64,000 bases of DNA from Glandiceps talaboti (GCF_964340395.1 NC_135553.1:9060001-9124000), one strand, 5' to 3'; shown: positions 51,025-62,900, counted from the first letter of the stretch. Notes: generated by a model from the sequence alone, not told the origin. Numbers and translations are program-made.

Positions 51025-52186
51025 AGACATTAATTTTGATTATCATAGTACAATGTGCTCATACAACAATGGTAAAATATTTTAACTTCAATCACGTGAT
51101 TGGTACAAACGCTTTCATGTGAATGGAGCACCTGTTCGTAACAGGTGTATTTCTTATTTAGGGTTCTGGACGATTTGCTCGAAGAAATCAGACTTGGTGG
51201 TTTTAACTCCCTGTCAAATGTAAACTTATACATACTGAACCATTCCAGTAACCGTATACAATGCATAGCTCTTCTCCATACTTTCCAGTCTATAATACTT
51301 AAACCTTACACAATGATGAGGCATTGACTGTATATATGGTCAGATAATGTGAAGTACTTCATAAGGTTCATTCTGATTGTTCAGATAATGTGAAGTACTT
51401 TATAAGGTTCATTCTGATTGGTCAGAAAACAAAGGAAACAGGCACATCTGTTAGCCATATTGTTAATGAGTGATAAAGTATATGCAACGAAACACTGTCA
51501 TAGTTTGAGGTCATTCGATCTCCGCTGTATTTATTTTGTTTTATTATGACACCTTGTAGCCAGTCTTGCTGAGCTTGGTATACTATCTCATCGAATCTAC
51601 ATGCTCAAGTTGTAAATGCTGTAGTTAGAAACAAATCTGATATAACACAGACGAAGAAGCAGTTACATATTTTAATAAGGCGAGACTGAAGTGCTTTTCG
51701 AATGTGTCGATTCACACAAAAATCATATCATATTGTCTTTTATGGTGCAAACTAGTCTATTTACTATACGTTGGACGCCATTTTCTACGATCTCACTCTT
51801 CACTTATAGTCAAATGAGCACCATCTAGCTAAATCTTTAAATCTCCTGCTTGGGGAAAGGTTGAACAGCGCATGTCAGTAGTAATCTATTACACACTGAC
51901 AGGCGGTTGTAATTGATGGTAACCTCGTTCAGTGCAGTTAAGTACAACCCTTCCTCCAGTTTGAAAGTAAATCACGTAAGGGCGCTCCAAAAGTTTTTGA
52001 AAGAACTAACATTACATCTTGTGAACTACTGGTGGAAAGAATATAATATTACGCTAAATGCATTTGACTATACGGTGGAGAGACACTCGAGAAAAGCCCA
52101 AGTATGGCAACTAGACTAGGTGTTAATGAAAATCTGGTGAGAGTTTGCCAGTTGCTATTATATAGCTACTAGTCATTACTAGAGGT
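51025..52186. other. Intergenic with a 41-bp tandem duplication
   Basis: No gene seen. Two adjacent copies of a 41-bp unit starting CAGATAATGTGAAGTACTT lie at 51341 and 51382. Confidence 0.7.
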
Positions 52187-52423
52187 CAATCTGATTAAAA
52201 TCCGATGTAGATGTCGGCTAATCATGCATTGCTATCTTACCTTCGTTATTTGGCTTGAATTGACCTTCGTAGTACATGTTTACGTTTTTAGCCTGATCGT
52301 AGAGGAGGCGATCAGGCTAAAAAATGTAAACATGTGCAAAGAAGGTCAATTCAGGCAAAAATAACAAAGGTAAAATAACAATGAACGATTAGCCGACATG
52401 TACATCGGATTTTAATCAGATTG
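52187..52423. mobile_element. 237-bp foldback (MITE-like) element
   Basis: Two ~110-bp arms in inverted orientation: left starts CAATCTGATTAAAATCCGAT and continues GTCGGCTAAT, GAATTGACCTTC, CATGTTTAC, TTTTTAGCCTGATCG; the right mirrors it, with a ~10-bp centre (TAGAGGAGG). TAGAGGT occurs just outside the left end and again 3 bp outside the right end, a possible target duplication. Confidence 0.85.
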
Positions 52424-52825
52424 TATTAGAGGTTAGAATGTCAGAAATATAATTTTGCATGACAAAAGACCCCAACATTTAATCCATGTAGAATTGAAAA
52501 GAATCACAAGTGTAATGAACTGCAGCTGTGTACTATGTGTGTATCTCTACTACAAATAACATGTAAGAGGATAAACCTTTTGCTCCATCCATATCCCGCG
52601 TCTGTCACATTATTTGTAAAACTCTACGTGTAAAGTTTTGACACGTGATATATTTACAATGAAACGTCAGCTTTCGTGTGAACATTTTAGGACCCCATTT
52701 ATCATGATTTATGTCTGACAGATGAACTACTGAAATATACCTCAGAATTTGATACAGTCTCCTTTCATACACTGGATTTTCATACTCCTCGACTCTTCTG
52801 TTTCTCAGTTACCTAGCTATGAACT

Positions 52826-53223
52826 ACAGTAGAAACATGTTAACCTGAAACAGATAGTCGTCTGCTGCTGCTGCTGCTGCTGCGACAAAATATTAACCTA
52901 ACACCATAAAAGAAATCTTACTGATGTTGCTACATTTTATGGTCTGACACAACAGAACAATGTAAGTTATTATATTGTTACAATTGCGGAACACCTAAGT
53001 ATGTAAATGTAGCTCACCCAAATAAATGTGGCAATTTGTTGCTAAAAATTTTTGTTGCATCAGACGATAAAATGTAAGTAGAGTTAGCAGACGATAAAAT
53101 GTAAGTAGAGTTAGCAGACGATAAAATGTAAGTAGCGTTAGCAGACGATGAAATGTAAGTAGAGTTAGCAACATTTTGTCGAGTCAGATGAAGTTCTATT
53201 TCAGGGTAACTGCCTTCTATTGT
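52826..53223. mobile_element. TIR element (ACAATAGAAG family, copy B)
   Basis: The left end ACAGTAGAAACATGTTAACC, TGAAACAGATAGTCG is inverted at the right (CTATTTCAGGGTAACTGCC, TTCTATTGT). The interior has GTTGCTACATTTTATGG and, inverted, four units of CAGACGATAAAATGTAAGTA, GAGTTAG. A CTG trinucleotide run follows the left TIR. Confidence 0.75.
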
Positions 53224-54662
53224 TTAAAAAAAAACACATTTTCTAATGAAACGTTAGTTTTGGGGTGTTTCTCAAAGCAAATTGTCTACCAGATAAAACC
53301 ATGAAACCATACTATACTGACAGATGACGGATGACCACATGTGACTCGCTAATCCACTATTAAATCCAGTATACTAATCGTATTTAAAGCATGACATTCT
53401 GGGGAATAAATACACACATTTCACAATTTTTAAAATTAAACTGTTGAATTATATTAATAGTCCAGTTGCCAGAGGTGTTTGTTTTGCGGTTTTTAGGGGT
53501 TAACCTTGCAATGTGAGTTATATGATATATTTTTTTGCAGATTCCACCTCAGAAAGGTGTCCTGTTAGCATATCTGGCGGGTGCCACACGCTCACCCTTG
53601 GGCATTTTGTTATATCGCGAGAAAACCGAAATATCATGTATTGCTATGGGTAAACACATGTTTTAGTAGGCTTAATACTTACTGCCTATAAAACCATGTC
53701 AAAGTTACTTAAAAGTCATATTTGCATGCTACACACTGTATATTATGAATAATCAGTCAAAATTACAAATATTTTGTCAAAGGTTTTGGGTATTAAAATA
53801 TCATAATTAGGCCAAAGGTCAACAAAATGTCGCCATTTTCAGTTATTATGACTTATAGGTAGTGGATGTGTTTTCTGTGTATCGTGTGGGTACATCCATG
53901 TATCATGATCATATACTGTAACATTTTATTTATCAAATCAGGTTATGACACCAGTTACACATTATAAGCTGAGTCATACTGATATTTTGTCTCTAAAACT
54001 TAATAAAATTATATGTAAGTATTTTGTTGAAATTCGTACATATCATAAATCATGATCTGATAACTTAATTAGGAAAAACTGAACACCATGTATTGATTTA
54101 CAGTTAGTGATCATAATATATCCCTAACAAATCTTGCGCCAAGGTTTTTGAATATAAAAAAAAGTTTTGAACTTCAAACGTTGTATAAATTAGACCATTT
54201 TGACCACTTTACACCCTGAAAGCGGAAGTAATGATATGCATAAATTTCAAAAAAATACATATATATTCAGTTTGGGGGACAAAATATCAGTATGATACAG
54301 CTTGTATATTCTATTGTGGGACTATTTCGATTGCCGAATTGAACATTGTTATCAGAACTTTAATGTTTACCATGTTGAGGTAGGGAGGGGCCGGGGGTGT
54401 TCATAAAGAAATCGTACGAATGGCTATGCACTTTAGTCAGTTTTTCAGGTTGAAAGTCGGCGCTCAGAAGGACAGTCCTCAGCCCCCCCCCCCCCCCATC
54501 AAAACTACTACGGTAACTTGACCATCACTGGCCTACCCCAAAACGTTTTCCAACAGCAACCCTCCAGCCATCATCTGGTTTTTGTAGAACTTTACAGAGT
54601 GATTTATAAAATGAAACAAAAAACATCGAATGACATTATTTTCTTTTGAAATATGAAGGTAA
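53224..54662. other. Intergenic, 3' flank of the sulfotransferase
   Basis: AT-rich, no gene seen. A poly-C run of about 15 at 54483 has uncertain length. This is downstream of the minus-strand sulfotransferase stop; I see no clear poly(A) signal close to it. Confidence 0.5.
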
Positions 54663-55799
54663 TTAATTGTTTAAGTTGATATCTTCAAATTCTTGTCTAT
54701 CGGCTGGCATGTCTTCTACGAGGCTTATCTTGGTGTTTGCCAACATTTCAGCACTGCTGACCAACTTATACCCAAACATTTTCCAAATTCTTTCCGGGCA
54801 ACAGGCTTGCATGTCCATCACGTTCTCATAAGTAACACCCTGTCTCCAAGCTTGAGCATTGCCAGATTTCTTTGAGGTCACTTTAGCAATAATATCGTGG
54901 ACGACGTCGTTACTTTGAACTCCAATAAATTTATACATTTGAGGAATAACTGCCCATGGGTTGTCTGCGATATCCTCGTACCGGACTAACAGGTAATTGT
55001 TTCTCAGCCAATCAGGTCCATAACGAGCAACCATGTAGTTCGTGTCCATCCATTTGCAATAATTCACCAGTTCTTTCTTGAGGCGGTCTGTAAAATTCAG
55101 CTTGTCTTTCTCAAAGAAGTTTCGAGAACTCATTTCAAACATTTCTCGAGACTTGATGAGACCGCGTGGATCTCGAACGAGGTGAATTACTTTGATGTTA
55201 TGTTTACGTAGCAGAGGCGCGATCCAAAGAATATTATAGATACGCAAGACTTTGGTGGCGATATAATCCTTTGATCGACACAGTTTTGTCATGTCTTCGA
55301 TCGTTATTGGTGGTTGGAAAGGAAAGTTGCCTTGGCGCCAAAACAAAGTAATTTCATTTATATCTGAAATGAAATACTCGTGTTTTGTAAAATTGCAAGT
55401 GTAGATAGCATCGAGAAAACCCATCAGCTGAGGACGAATCATTTCCATACTTTCGAAGTCTTCTCTTGCAAATCCACCGAGGACATTGTTGGCCACGATC
55501 ATGTCAGGCTCGTAGAAATAAAAGAAGTTGGTGTGTTTTGCGAAGAGAGTGCCTGTCACGCTGGACCCAGACCGCTTTAGCGCAAAGATTAACAAATTTG
55601 TTCCTTGTCCATTCCGCTGATGAGCCACAGCACCTGTGTTCAAATTTTTATAGGTTAGCACTTCATTGCCAAGATCCTCAGACGGGAAAAACGTATTCTG
55701 TGTAATTGATGCCGTCCAATACACTGCAATTACAAAGAAACACAAAAATGTGATCACCAGAAAACTTTTGCTTGCCACACGTCGTTTGACAACAGTCAT
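54663..55799 (-). CDS. Carbohydrate sulfotransferase, CHST (Gal/GlcNAc 6-O) type
   Basis: A single-exon, 378-aa type II Golgi enzyme that would transfer sulfate from PAPS to a sugar hydroxyl. I chose the Met at 55799: it gives MTVVKRRVASK followed by a membrane anchor (about residues 13-28, FLVITFLCFFVIAVYW), the usual type II arrangement. The frame stays open upstream to an ATG at 55931, but that 44-residue extension would precede the anchor and run into the inverted repeat. The PAPS 5'-phosphosulfate loop is LKRSGSSVTGTLF (about 74-86) and the 3'-phosphate motif is VIHLVRDPRGLIKSR (about 204-218). YLLVRYEDIADNP and the C-terminal CCPERIWKMFGYKLV also fit the family. The acceptor sugar cannot be told. 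No intron is seen; such genes are often multi-copy in marine invertebrates. Confidence 0.88.
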   Translation of the reverse strand: MTVVKRRVASKSFLVITFLCFFVIAVYWTASITQNTFFPSEDLGNEVLTYKNLNTGAVAHQRNGQGTNLLIFALKRSGSSVTGTLFAKHTNFFYFYEPDMIVANNVLGGFAREDFESMEMIRPQLMGFLDAIYTCNFTKHEYFISDINEITLFWRQGNFPFQPPITIEDMTKLCRSKDYIATKVLRIYNILWIAPLLRKHNIKVIHLVRDPRGLIKSREMFEMSSRNFFEKDKLNFTDRLKKELVNYCKWMDTNYMVARYGPDWLRNNYLLVRYEDIADNPWAVIPQMYKFIGVQSNDVVHDIIAKVTSKKSGNAQAWRQGVTYENVMDMQACCPERIWKMFGYKLVSSAEMLANTKISLVEDMPADRQEFEDINLNN

Positions 55800-55878
55800 A
55801 GTGAAATACTGCGTATGTTTTATCTCGTTGAAAAGGTGAACCACATTAAAGTGTCGTCTGTGAACTGTATTGACTGGT

Positions 55879-56127
55879 AGGTGACACCTGTTACTATATA
55901 CGTACCAAAGTATGATTGGTCGGCCACTCACTCACTACTTTACCGATAGACATATATATGACGTATTACCTCAAAAACTGAATAGTAAAGCCGCATTAGC
56001 TGCAACTGGACGTTTTTAAAAGAAAAATGTTTTGTAGCTGTAAACACGATGGGTTCCCAACCAAAATAGGCGCCCTCAACGGCGATCACGCTCAACCTGT
56101 TTTATACTGCCTGTGGATAATACTGAC
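55879..56127. repeat. Inverted duplication, left arm
   Basis: Runs from AGGTGACACCTG to GTGGATAATACTGACC and is inverted at 56732-57197 with high similarity (shared CTTTAGCGATAGACA-like, CATATATATGACGTATTAC, ATTAGCTGCAACTGGA, GGCGCCCTCAACGGCGATCA). It lies immediately upstream of the sulfotransferase start. Confidence 0.9.
55950..55960 (-). promoter_or_regulatory. Possible TATA element for the sulfotransferase
   Basis: CATATATATG read on the minus strand about 150 bp upstream of the chosen ATG. The same sequence occurs in the other arm (about 56929-56938) pointing the opposite way. TATA-like sequence is common in AT-rich DNA, so this is tentative. Confidence 0.3.
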
Positions 56128-56731
56128 CACTCATTAACATATACAATGTTCTAATTATTGGTATTTTAATTAATTTTCAGTTAATGTATTGTGGATGTCT
56201 GATCGAAAAATGATACTCCAGTTACAACTAGTACAGTTTTTAAATAATTCAAAATCGAGCTTTCGAAACTTGCCACAACACTACCGACATGTAATATTGA
56301 CCACTGATTAACAGATACAATGTCTTTTTTTAAGTAATTGAAAATTTCTGGTGAATATACCTTTGGTGATATTTGGTTTTAAAAATATCCCAGTTGAAAC
56401 TAGTTCAGGTTTAAGATTTTAAGATGTAAAATGAATTAAATAACAGTATGGATTATTCTTATGTCTTAAGGAATACACACTACACAAATGCTACCACACA
56501 GTACCCCCCCCCCATTTGTTACAATGCTGCACACTTTTTTCCAAAATTTCCAAACTATAACAGAATGGGTATTCTGACCGACATTTCGTTTGCTTTGGGG
56601 TCGAAGCAATATTTTTCAAAACTAAAAACATTTAAAAAGATAGACACACATAAAACAAAATCCCGACCTACCTACCATATTATCTGAGGCCATGTTATCA
56701 GAAACACAGTTATTTCTTTTCCCGCCTAAGT
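56128..56731. repeat. Spacer of the inverted duplication, with internal direct repeat
   Basis: GACCACTCATTAACATATAC (56124 onward) recurs as GACCACTGATTAACAGATAC (about 56299), and CCAGTTACAACTAGTACAG (about 56217) recurs as CCCAGTTGAAACTAGTTCAG (about 56389): a degenerate direct duplication of about 170 bp. No gene seen. Confidence 0.6.
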
Positions 56732-57197
56732 GGTAAATATTATCCACAAACAGTATAGAACATGCAGGTTGAAAGATCGTGATCGCCGTTGAGGGCGCCG
56801 ATTTTTGACGGGGACCCAAAAAATGAATTTGATTTGATTTATCGTGTATTCAGTTACAAAACATTTTTTTAAAAACCTCCAGTTGCAGCTAATGTAGCTT
56901 TAATATCCAGTTTTTGATGTAATACGTCATATATATGTGTCTATCGCTAAAGTAGTGAGTGAGTGAGTGAGTGAGTGAGTGAGTGAGTGAGTGAGTGAGT
57001 GAGTGAGTGAGTGAGTGAGTGCGTGCGTGCGTGCGTGCGTGAGTGAGTGAGTGAGTGCGTGCGTGCGTGCGTGCGTGCGTGAGTGAGTGAGTGAGTGAGT
57101 GAGTGAGTGAGTGAGTGAGTGAGTGAGTGAGTGAGTGAGTGAGTGAGTCCCCAATCATATTTTGGTATACTAGTATCATGAGTGGCAGGTGTCACCT
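56732..57197. repeat. Inverted duplication, right arm with microsatellite
   Basis: Inverse copy of 55879-56127. The arm is longer because its TGAG run is about 190 bp, where the left arm has only about three units (CACTCACTCACTA). Confidence 0.9.
56956..57147. repeat. TGAG / TGCG microsatellite
   Basis: About 48 four-base units, mostly TGAG with two TGCG blocks. Three overlapping minus-strand ORFs here are artefacts. Confidence 0.97.
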
Positions 57198-57653
57198 AAA
57201 GTAGGTAGCAAATTTTTACCTTCATTTTACCAGGTAAACTTTAGCCATGTGCATTTAGCATTGCTCAACAACCAAGTAGAATAATCCAGACTGAACGAAA
57301 ACACCGATTTCCTTTGTGTGATAGATCATAGACACATATGTAAATGAGATGCTACGATCCAAGTCAATACTTGTATACCATAATAACTTCAAATTCTCTG
57401 TTACCAATGTGGCAATCTTGGCCACAATGTCAACGTTTCGTAAAAGTCGACTTAATTTATATTATGTTAAACTTTATCAAAACTCTCATATACACCAACC
57501 TGTGAAAAACAACTATTATTTTGTCATCGGTTACCGATACCACTTTCAGTCACAAGCACATGTCGTCAACAATAACCTACAGAACTCTATATTGCCTTAA
57601 GTAAATTGAACAATCGTGACCGGACTACCTGAACGTCTGATAACAAAACATCT

Positions 57654-57664
57654 ATGTATATAAG
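57654..57664 (+). promoter_or_regulatory. TATA box candidate for the M13 peptidase gene
   Basis: GTATATAAGCC lies about 130 bp upstream of the ATG at 57789, leaving room for a 5' UTR of about 100 bp. The form TATATAAG is close to consensus. Confidence 0.5.
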
Positions 57665-57788
57665 CCTACCCAGTGACCTTTAAACGAACAGCGCCAATCT
57701 CATATGCATAGATAAAGCTCGAGCTAGTTAGTGTCGTCATATCTTGTAAGTGTGTAGACTTCGCCAACAGTATACCCAAGCAATCAAC

Positions 57789-58502
57789 ATGTCCCAGTAC
57801 AACTCTGACTTTGCTCTCACCTCCGACATCCCGGAAGAGTCTTACAAAAAGAAAAGCAGTCGGGACAGGTGTGTTTTGATATTTTTGTCGTTGGTTTCGT
57901 TGGCTTTGTTAATAACAGTCATCGTGTTAGCCGTCCTATACAGCGAGGAAGTGAACAAAAACGATGGAAGCCCCACGGTAGTTCCACCACCCAAACTGAC
58001 AACCACTATACCCGAAGACGAATATTGCATGACGACGGAATGTATACTAACATCGGCTCAGCTTTTGGGCAACATGAACCAATCGGCAGATCCGTGTGAG
58101 GACTTCTACAATTATGCTTGTGGTGGATGGCTGGACAAATACGATATCCCGTCTGACTATTCAAGTTACGGTACCTTCACCCAAATTAATGACAACAACA
58201 TGCAGATCATCAAAAATGTCATAGAATCCCAATCTTTCAACCAAGATAGCGAAGCTGAGAAGAAAACGTACGATTTTTATAGTTCCTGCATGAACACGGA
58301 CACAATGGACGCAAAAGGGGCACAACCATTTTTAGACCTTGTTGACCAACTCGGAGGATGGGAAGTTTTGGGAAACTGGGATCAAGAGAACTGGTCGCTG
58401 AATGATTCCATTGGCGAACTAGATCATATGTACGGTGTCAGACCATTTTATTCCTGGAGTGTTGGGGCTGATGATATGAACCCGAATATCTCCTTATACA
58501 GC
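57789..58502 (+). CDS. M13 family metallopeptidase (neprilysin/ECE-like), first coding exon
   Basis: Encodes the first 238 residues of a type II membrane ectopeptidase that would cleave small peptides outside the cell. A short cytoplasmic tail (to about residue 27) is followed by a membrane span (about 28-51, VLIFLSLVSLALLITVIVLA), a Thr/Pro stem, then the M13 N-terminal domain with YCMTTECILTSAQLLGNMN and DPCEDFYNYACGGWLDKYDI, in the usual cysteine order. The ATG at 57789 has A at -3; an in-frame ATG at 57750 would add 13 residues. The frame runs to TAG 58557-58559, but AGC|GTGAGT at 58503 is a strong donor, and after it the protein stops resembling the family, so the exon probably ends at 58502. 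The zinc-binding HExxH and ExxxD motifs are not in the window. Confidence 0.85.
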
Positions 58503-58768
58503 GTGAGTAGTAAGCCTATCGCTGGCTTGTGGCTAAGACAAGTTACGCAATTTGAGTAGACTAGATTATTAGAATTGAAATCATGCCATATGCCCGAGTT
58601 CACATTACTTGATATAATCAAGATGTTTGGGAAAACATGTCTTTCAATATGAGGCAGGTGGATTGGTGGGTGGGTAGGTGGGTGGGTGGGTTGGTCGGTA
58701 GGTCGGTAGGTAAGTAGACGGCTAGGCAGGTGAGTAGACAGGTGGGTAGGGCAGGCAGGCAGGCAGGC

Positions 58769-58840
<72 letters not shown>

Positions 58841-59345
58841 GGACGGACGGACGGACGGACGGACGGACGGACGGACAGGCAGGCATGCATGCAGGATGTG
58901 TATGGTGAAAGGGGTGGGTGGGTGGTTGGGAAGGTAGGTAGGTAGGTAGGTAGGTAGGTGGGCAAGTATGTGAGTAGACGGGTAGGTAGGCAGACAGATC
59001 TGGGCTGTTTCAACTTATCTCTAGCGTTGCACGATATTTCAAGGGTGTTTTTGTAATTGTTGTGAACAGTCACAGTCACCTAAAATGGTCACAAAATCGC
59101 AAGATTTGTTGTTGCTTCAGTCATTCCATTAGTAACATTTACCGCTACGTGTTGTATTTCGCGACATTTTTTATCCCAAAAGTTATGGATAGCTTGCGGA
59201 AACAACTAGTCAGGTCAGATTGGCTGAACAAACCATTTGTATGCTATTTAACCATATCGGTCAACATTGTCAAAACTTCATCCACTTGCTTTCATTCAGT
59301 CTTGAGTTCGAAGTTTGAAAGGGGGAGCACAACTAACACACAGAT
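58503..59345. other. Probable M13 gene intron with tetranucleotide tract
   Basis: After the donor at 58503 no further M13 exon is seen. From about 58655 to 58995 the sequence is almost entirely GGTA, GGCA, GACA, GACG and related 4-bp units. Confidence 0.6.
58655..58995. repeat. Compound tetranucleotide repeat (GGTA/GGCA/GACA/GACG)
   Basis: Blocks of about 18 GACA units and about 9 GACG units flanked by GGTA and GGCA units. ORFs over it on both strands are artefacts. Confidence 0.96.
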
Positions 59346-59730
59346 ACAATAGAAGCTGGTTGAGTAGAAACAAATAGTCGTTTGGGTTGGAAAATACCAT
59401 AGTAATGTTACTACATTTTACTACCTGGCTAGACTAATACCTGCATTTTGTTCCATGGTTTGCTAAATCTTATCGCCTAGATTGAAAAATATCTTATCAA
59501 CATTGCTACATCTTATCGTTTCTCATGACAAAATTGAAGTGCAGTTGTTACATTGTTACAGTATATAAGTGATTTGACGACAGTTTGCAAGGATATGGTA
59601 GGTCATGCTAAAGAACAAGTAGCAATGTTAATAAGATTTTTGTAACGACAGACAATAACAAGAAGCAGTGTTTAATATTAACATTTTTGTCGAATCAGAC
59701 GACGATTTGTGTTCAACAGGCTTCCATTGT
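59346..59730. mobile_element. TIR element (ACAATAGAAG family, copy C)
   Basis: The left end ACAATAGAAGCTGGTTGAGT, AGAAACAAATAGTCG is inverted at the right (GACGATTTGTGTTCAACAGG, CTTCCATTGT), flanked by TA on both sides. The interior has ATGTTACTACATTTTACTAC and AACATTGCTACATCTTATCG. 385 bp, non-coding. Confidence 0.75.
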
Positions 59731-61505
59731 AGCAAACGGATAAATGCATATTACACCTGCAGTCTGCCTGCAAAATTGGTGCACATTGCCTTTATAGCTA
59801 GTCAGGCCATCGGAGCAGTTCATTTCGAAAGGCGTTATACTATAGACCCTACCCTTTCGTGTACAGCGTCTTTGGTTATATCTGACAAAGTCTAAGACTA
59901 ATCGCATATTAAAATACAAGGAGCTTAGTATGCGTCTCAAAAATATAAGCTGTCATTGTTACTTATCTCAAGGACACTCGTGCACTCCCAAATCCACTAT
60001 CCGTTAATAATTTTTTAAAAAAGAAAAAAAGAGGGGACACATGCAGCTCTTTAGATTATACACAATACAATTATCTCAAAATTTGACCACATTATCCGAA
60101 AATAGCCACAAAAATCAGCATTAACTGTGTGGGGAAAATAGAAAATTCACGATTTCCTTTAAAACAAGATGGCGAACAAAGATTTTTTTTGTATTATTTA
60201 AAAAGAGCCAGGAACAAGTTATGGTTGAGTTGCAGGTGATTTGACATACTTGCACGTTTATAGTCCTCGAGGCACAGACCTCGATTAACACCTATTATTC
60301 GTATGGCGGTGATGTGGCTTGTACATTTGTATTTCAAAAAGTAAAGACTAAATATTCAAAGCGATTCAAATTAGTCAGTCTTACAAATCGACCGGTAACA
60401 ACTTTACATGTACGACTACACTATCAACTTGAATACTTCGGACGATTTGGGCTAGTAACGGTTACAGTCTGCAGAATCAGTCACACGTGACCGCCTACCT
60501 AATCGCCTCACACCCGAACAAACCGTTTGATGTTCAGTGGAGCGGGGCAAATATCCCATTTGGGTGTAAATTAATGGGCAATTTCTTTTGAAACACACAG
60601 CTTAGAAATACCTGACTATTATACTGCATTGTACAAATTATTATCTTCTGAATTCTAGGAATGTTCTCAAAATCTAACCTTAGTATAATATTACACTTTG
60701 TATAATTATATGCCATTTCATTTATGATGGAATTTCGAACACATTTCTGGCTTTAAGTGAACCTGGTGAGGTGACATCCCAAGCCCACGACGTATAAAGG
60801 CACTCTAAATTCTGTCGAGTTAAAGGAGCTCATCACTTAAAAAAGTGTCTTTTAATCATCAACCTGAGGGTTGACAGTGTGTAATATTTCATACGTATAA
60901 AAAATATCTGATGAGTCATACATCTGGCTGTTATTGTCGAAATTCAGTTACAGGGAGACGTGTCATTCTTGAGTCTTTCATAGTAGTTAAGGTTTATCTG
61001 CCGTGTTTACTGCACGCCACATCAAAGGACATTGATAGTTGAAACGAGATTAGAGGGATTTCTAGAATCACTGTGACTGGTCAAGTTGTCATTGACTGAT
61101 GTGACTATTGTACGATCTAATCGTAGCATCTCACTTACTCAACTTTTCACGACGAAACCTTTTAGGTTAGAGCACAGACAGGTTGTTCAAAGAAGCTCAA
61201 CATTTATAATTTAGAGCAAAGGGAGGAGTGGATCATCAAGATGAGGGGATAGGACATGGCAGGCAGACACACAAAGATGGACATTGACACAGAGAGTTGA
61301 ATAAAGAAAGTCGAGCAAACGGAGCGAAACGGCTAAACTTAAAGATAGCCAGTTATCTGGGAGGGACGGGAGGGATCTATCGCGGACAAGTTCGTAACAC
61401 CCCATCCTTTGGTCAAAAGTCATCGACATTCAAATTGCTAGAAAGCAGTGTGCTCGTTTTGGGCAAATTAATAAAATTATGTACATTGAACGGATTGAAT
61501 ATTTC

Positions 61506-61672
61506 GGTAACATAGCATAGCATATCATAACATAGCACAACATAGCATGACATAACATAACGTAACTAAGCATGGGTTAACATAACATAACATAACATAA
61601 CATAACATAACATAACATAACATGACATAACATAACATAACATAACATAACATAACATAACATAACATAAAC
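61506..61672. repeat. CATAA pentanucleotide tandem repeat
   Basis: About 30 units of CATAA/CATAG type; the start is degenerate and the later part nearly perfect. Confidence 0.95.
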
Positions 61673-62769
61673 ATAGTGTTTACCCTGATACATTAGGCAA
61701 ACATAGTTATCAGTCATACTCTTCATATTATCTATTGCCATGAGAATTAAACATATGTGCTTTTTTAGTTGTTGTTTTTGGCTGACGACGTGGCAATATT
61801 GTTATCATTAATAGATAACAATGGAAGGTCAATACAGATTGCGTATCTTAGGAACCAAAATACGCTGTATCTTTTTAGACATATATATAAATATGATAAT
61901 GTCACAATTGAAAGAATATACGATACTTGAAGTCCTTGAAATGGCAAAGGGCATAACAATACTCGGTACCAACACATATGTTACCAAATAAACATGAATC
62001 AAAGAGATGCCAAAAGTACTTTATGATAATACTGAATAGAAAAATAGCACGAGGGTGTAGTGCCGTTGTAAATATTTAGCTCGTATTTTCACTTTTTTGT
62101 TTTCATTTGAACTACCTACTTGATGTTATACGTTGCTCGGGGAATGACTTCTGTTGGCACTTGGTTATAGTTCACTGAAGTAGGGGCAAACAGGGAACGG
62201 TTGCATTATTTGTTCCTTTTAAAGCAGGTCTGGAGCCAACAAACATATGATCGGCGGTGTGCTTGTTTGATAGTCAGGCAAACTTACAAAATGCTAAATT
62301 GTCGTCGATATAAGAAGGCCCTGGCAACCCGACTATAGATCCTTAGACCACTATAATGCTTTGAGCTTTAATGGGATTTGGATTATATTACCGTGTAGCT
62401 ACGATTATTGTGTAGGCTCAGAAAACGACCCCACTATATCAAAACACTTCTCCTAGGAACAAACATGCACGAAAAATGTTGAAAGTGTGTCAACATGTGC
62501 GTCACGGTGTGGCAAAATATATATTGACTTTACTGTATATTTACTAGAGAAACCACATTTGTATAATAAAAAAAAGCCAGCATATCAATAACTAAGATTT
62601 CATTTTGTCACTATTCTCACAAAACGAGAGGGACACTCATTAGCCCATACCTCCATCAACACCGAACGTTCTCATAATAAACCAGTTAATCTTATCTTTA
62701 TCTACAAAGTTTTACACATAATGCTTAGTTTCTTTCTTCAGGTAACTTTGTGACGTATCTCCTGTGTTG

Positions 62770-62900
62770 TAGTTATCCTTGTATATAAATATTTTCGTCT
62801 TTTTATGCTCGACCCTTATGACAAGAGGCGTATACCTATCAAGGCTATCGAGTTGAAATAAAGTTTATTATTAATATTATTATTATTATTATTATTATTT
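62770..62900 (+). mobile_element. Possible non-LTR retrotransposon 3' end
   Basis: GAGTTGAAATAAAGTTTATT runs straight into an ATT microsatellite (to about 62899), the form of 3' end seen in some LINEs with trinucleotide tails. No coding part is recognisable upstream. Confidence 0.3.

Noticed and set aside
56889-57195. Ser-Leu-Thr-His repeat ORFs on the minus strand
   Set aside because: Translation of the TGAG microsatellite.
57349-57600. 83-aa ORF upstream of the M13 exon
   Set aside because: No recognisable family; it lies in the probable promoter region, ahead of the TATA candidate.
58618-59079. Cys/Leu/Ser-rich and Arg-Gln-Thr-Asp repeat ORFs
   Set aside because: Translation of the GGTA/GACA/GACG compound microsatellite.
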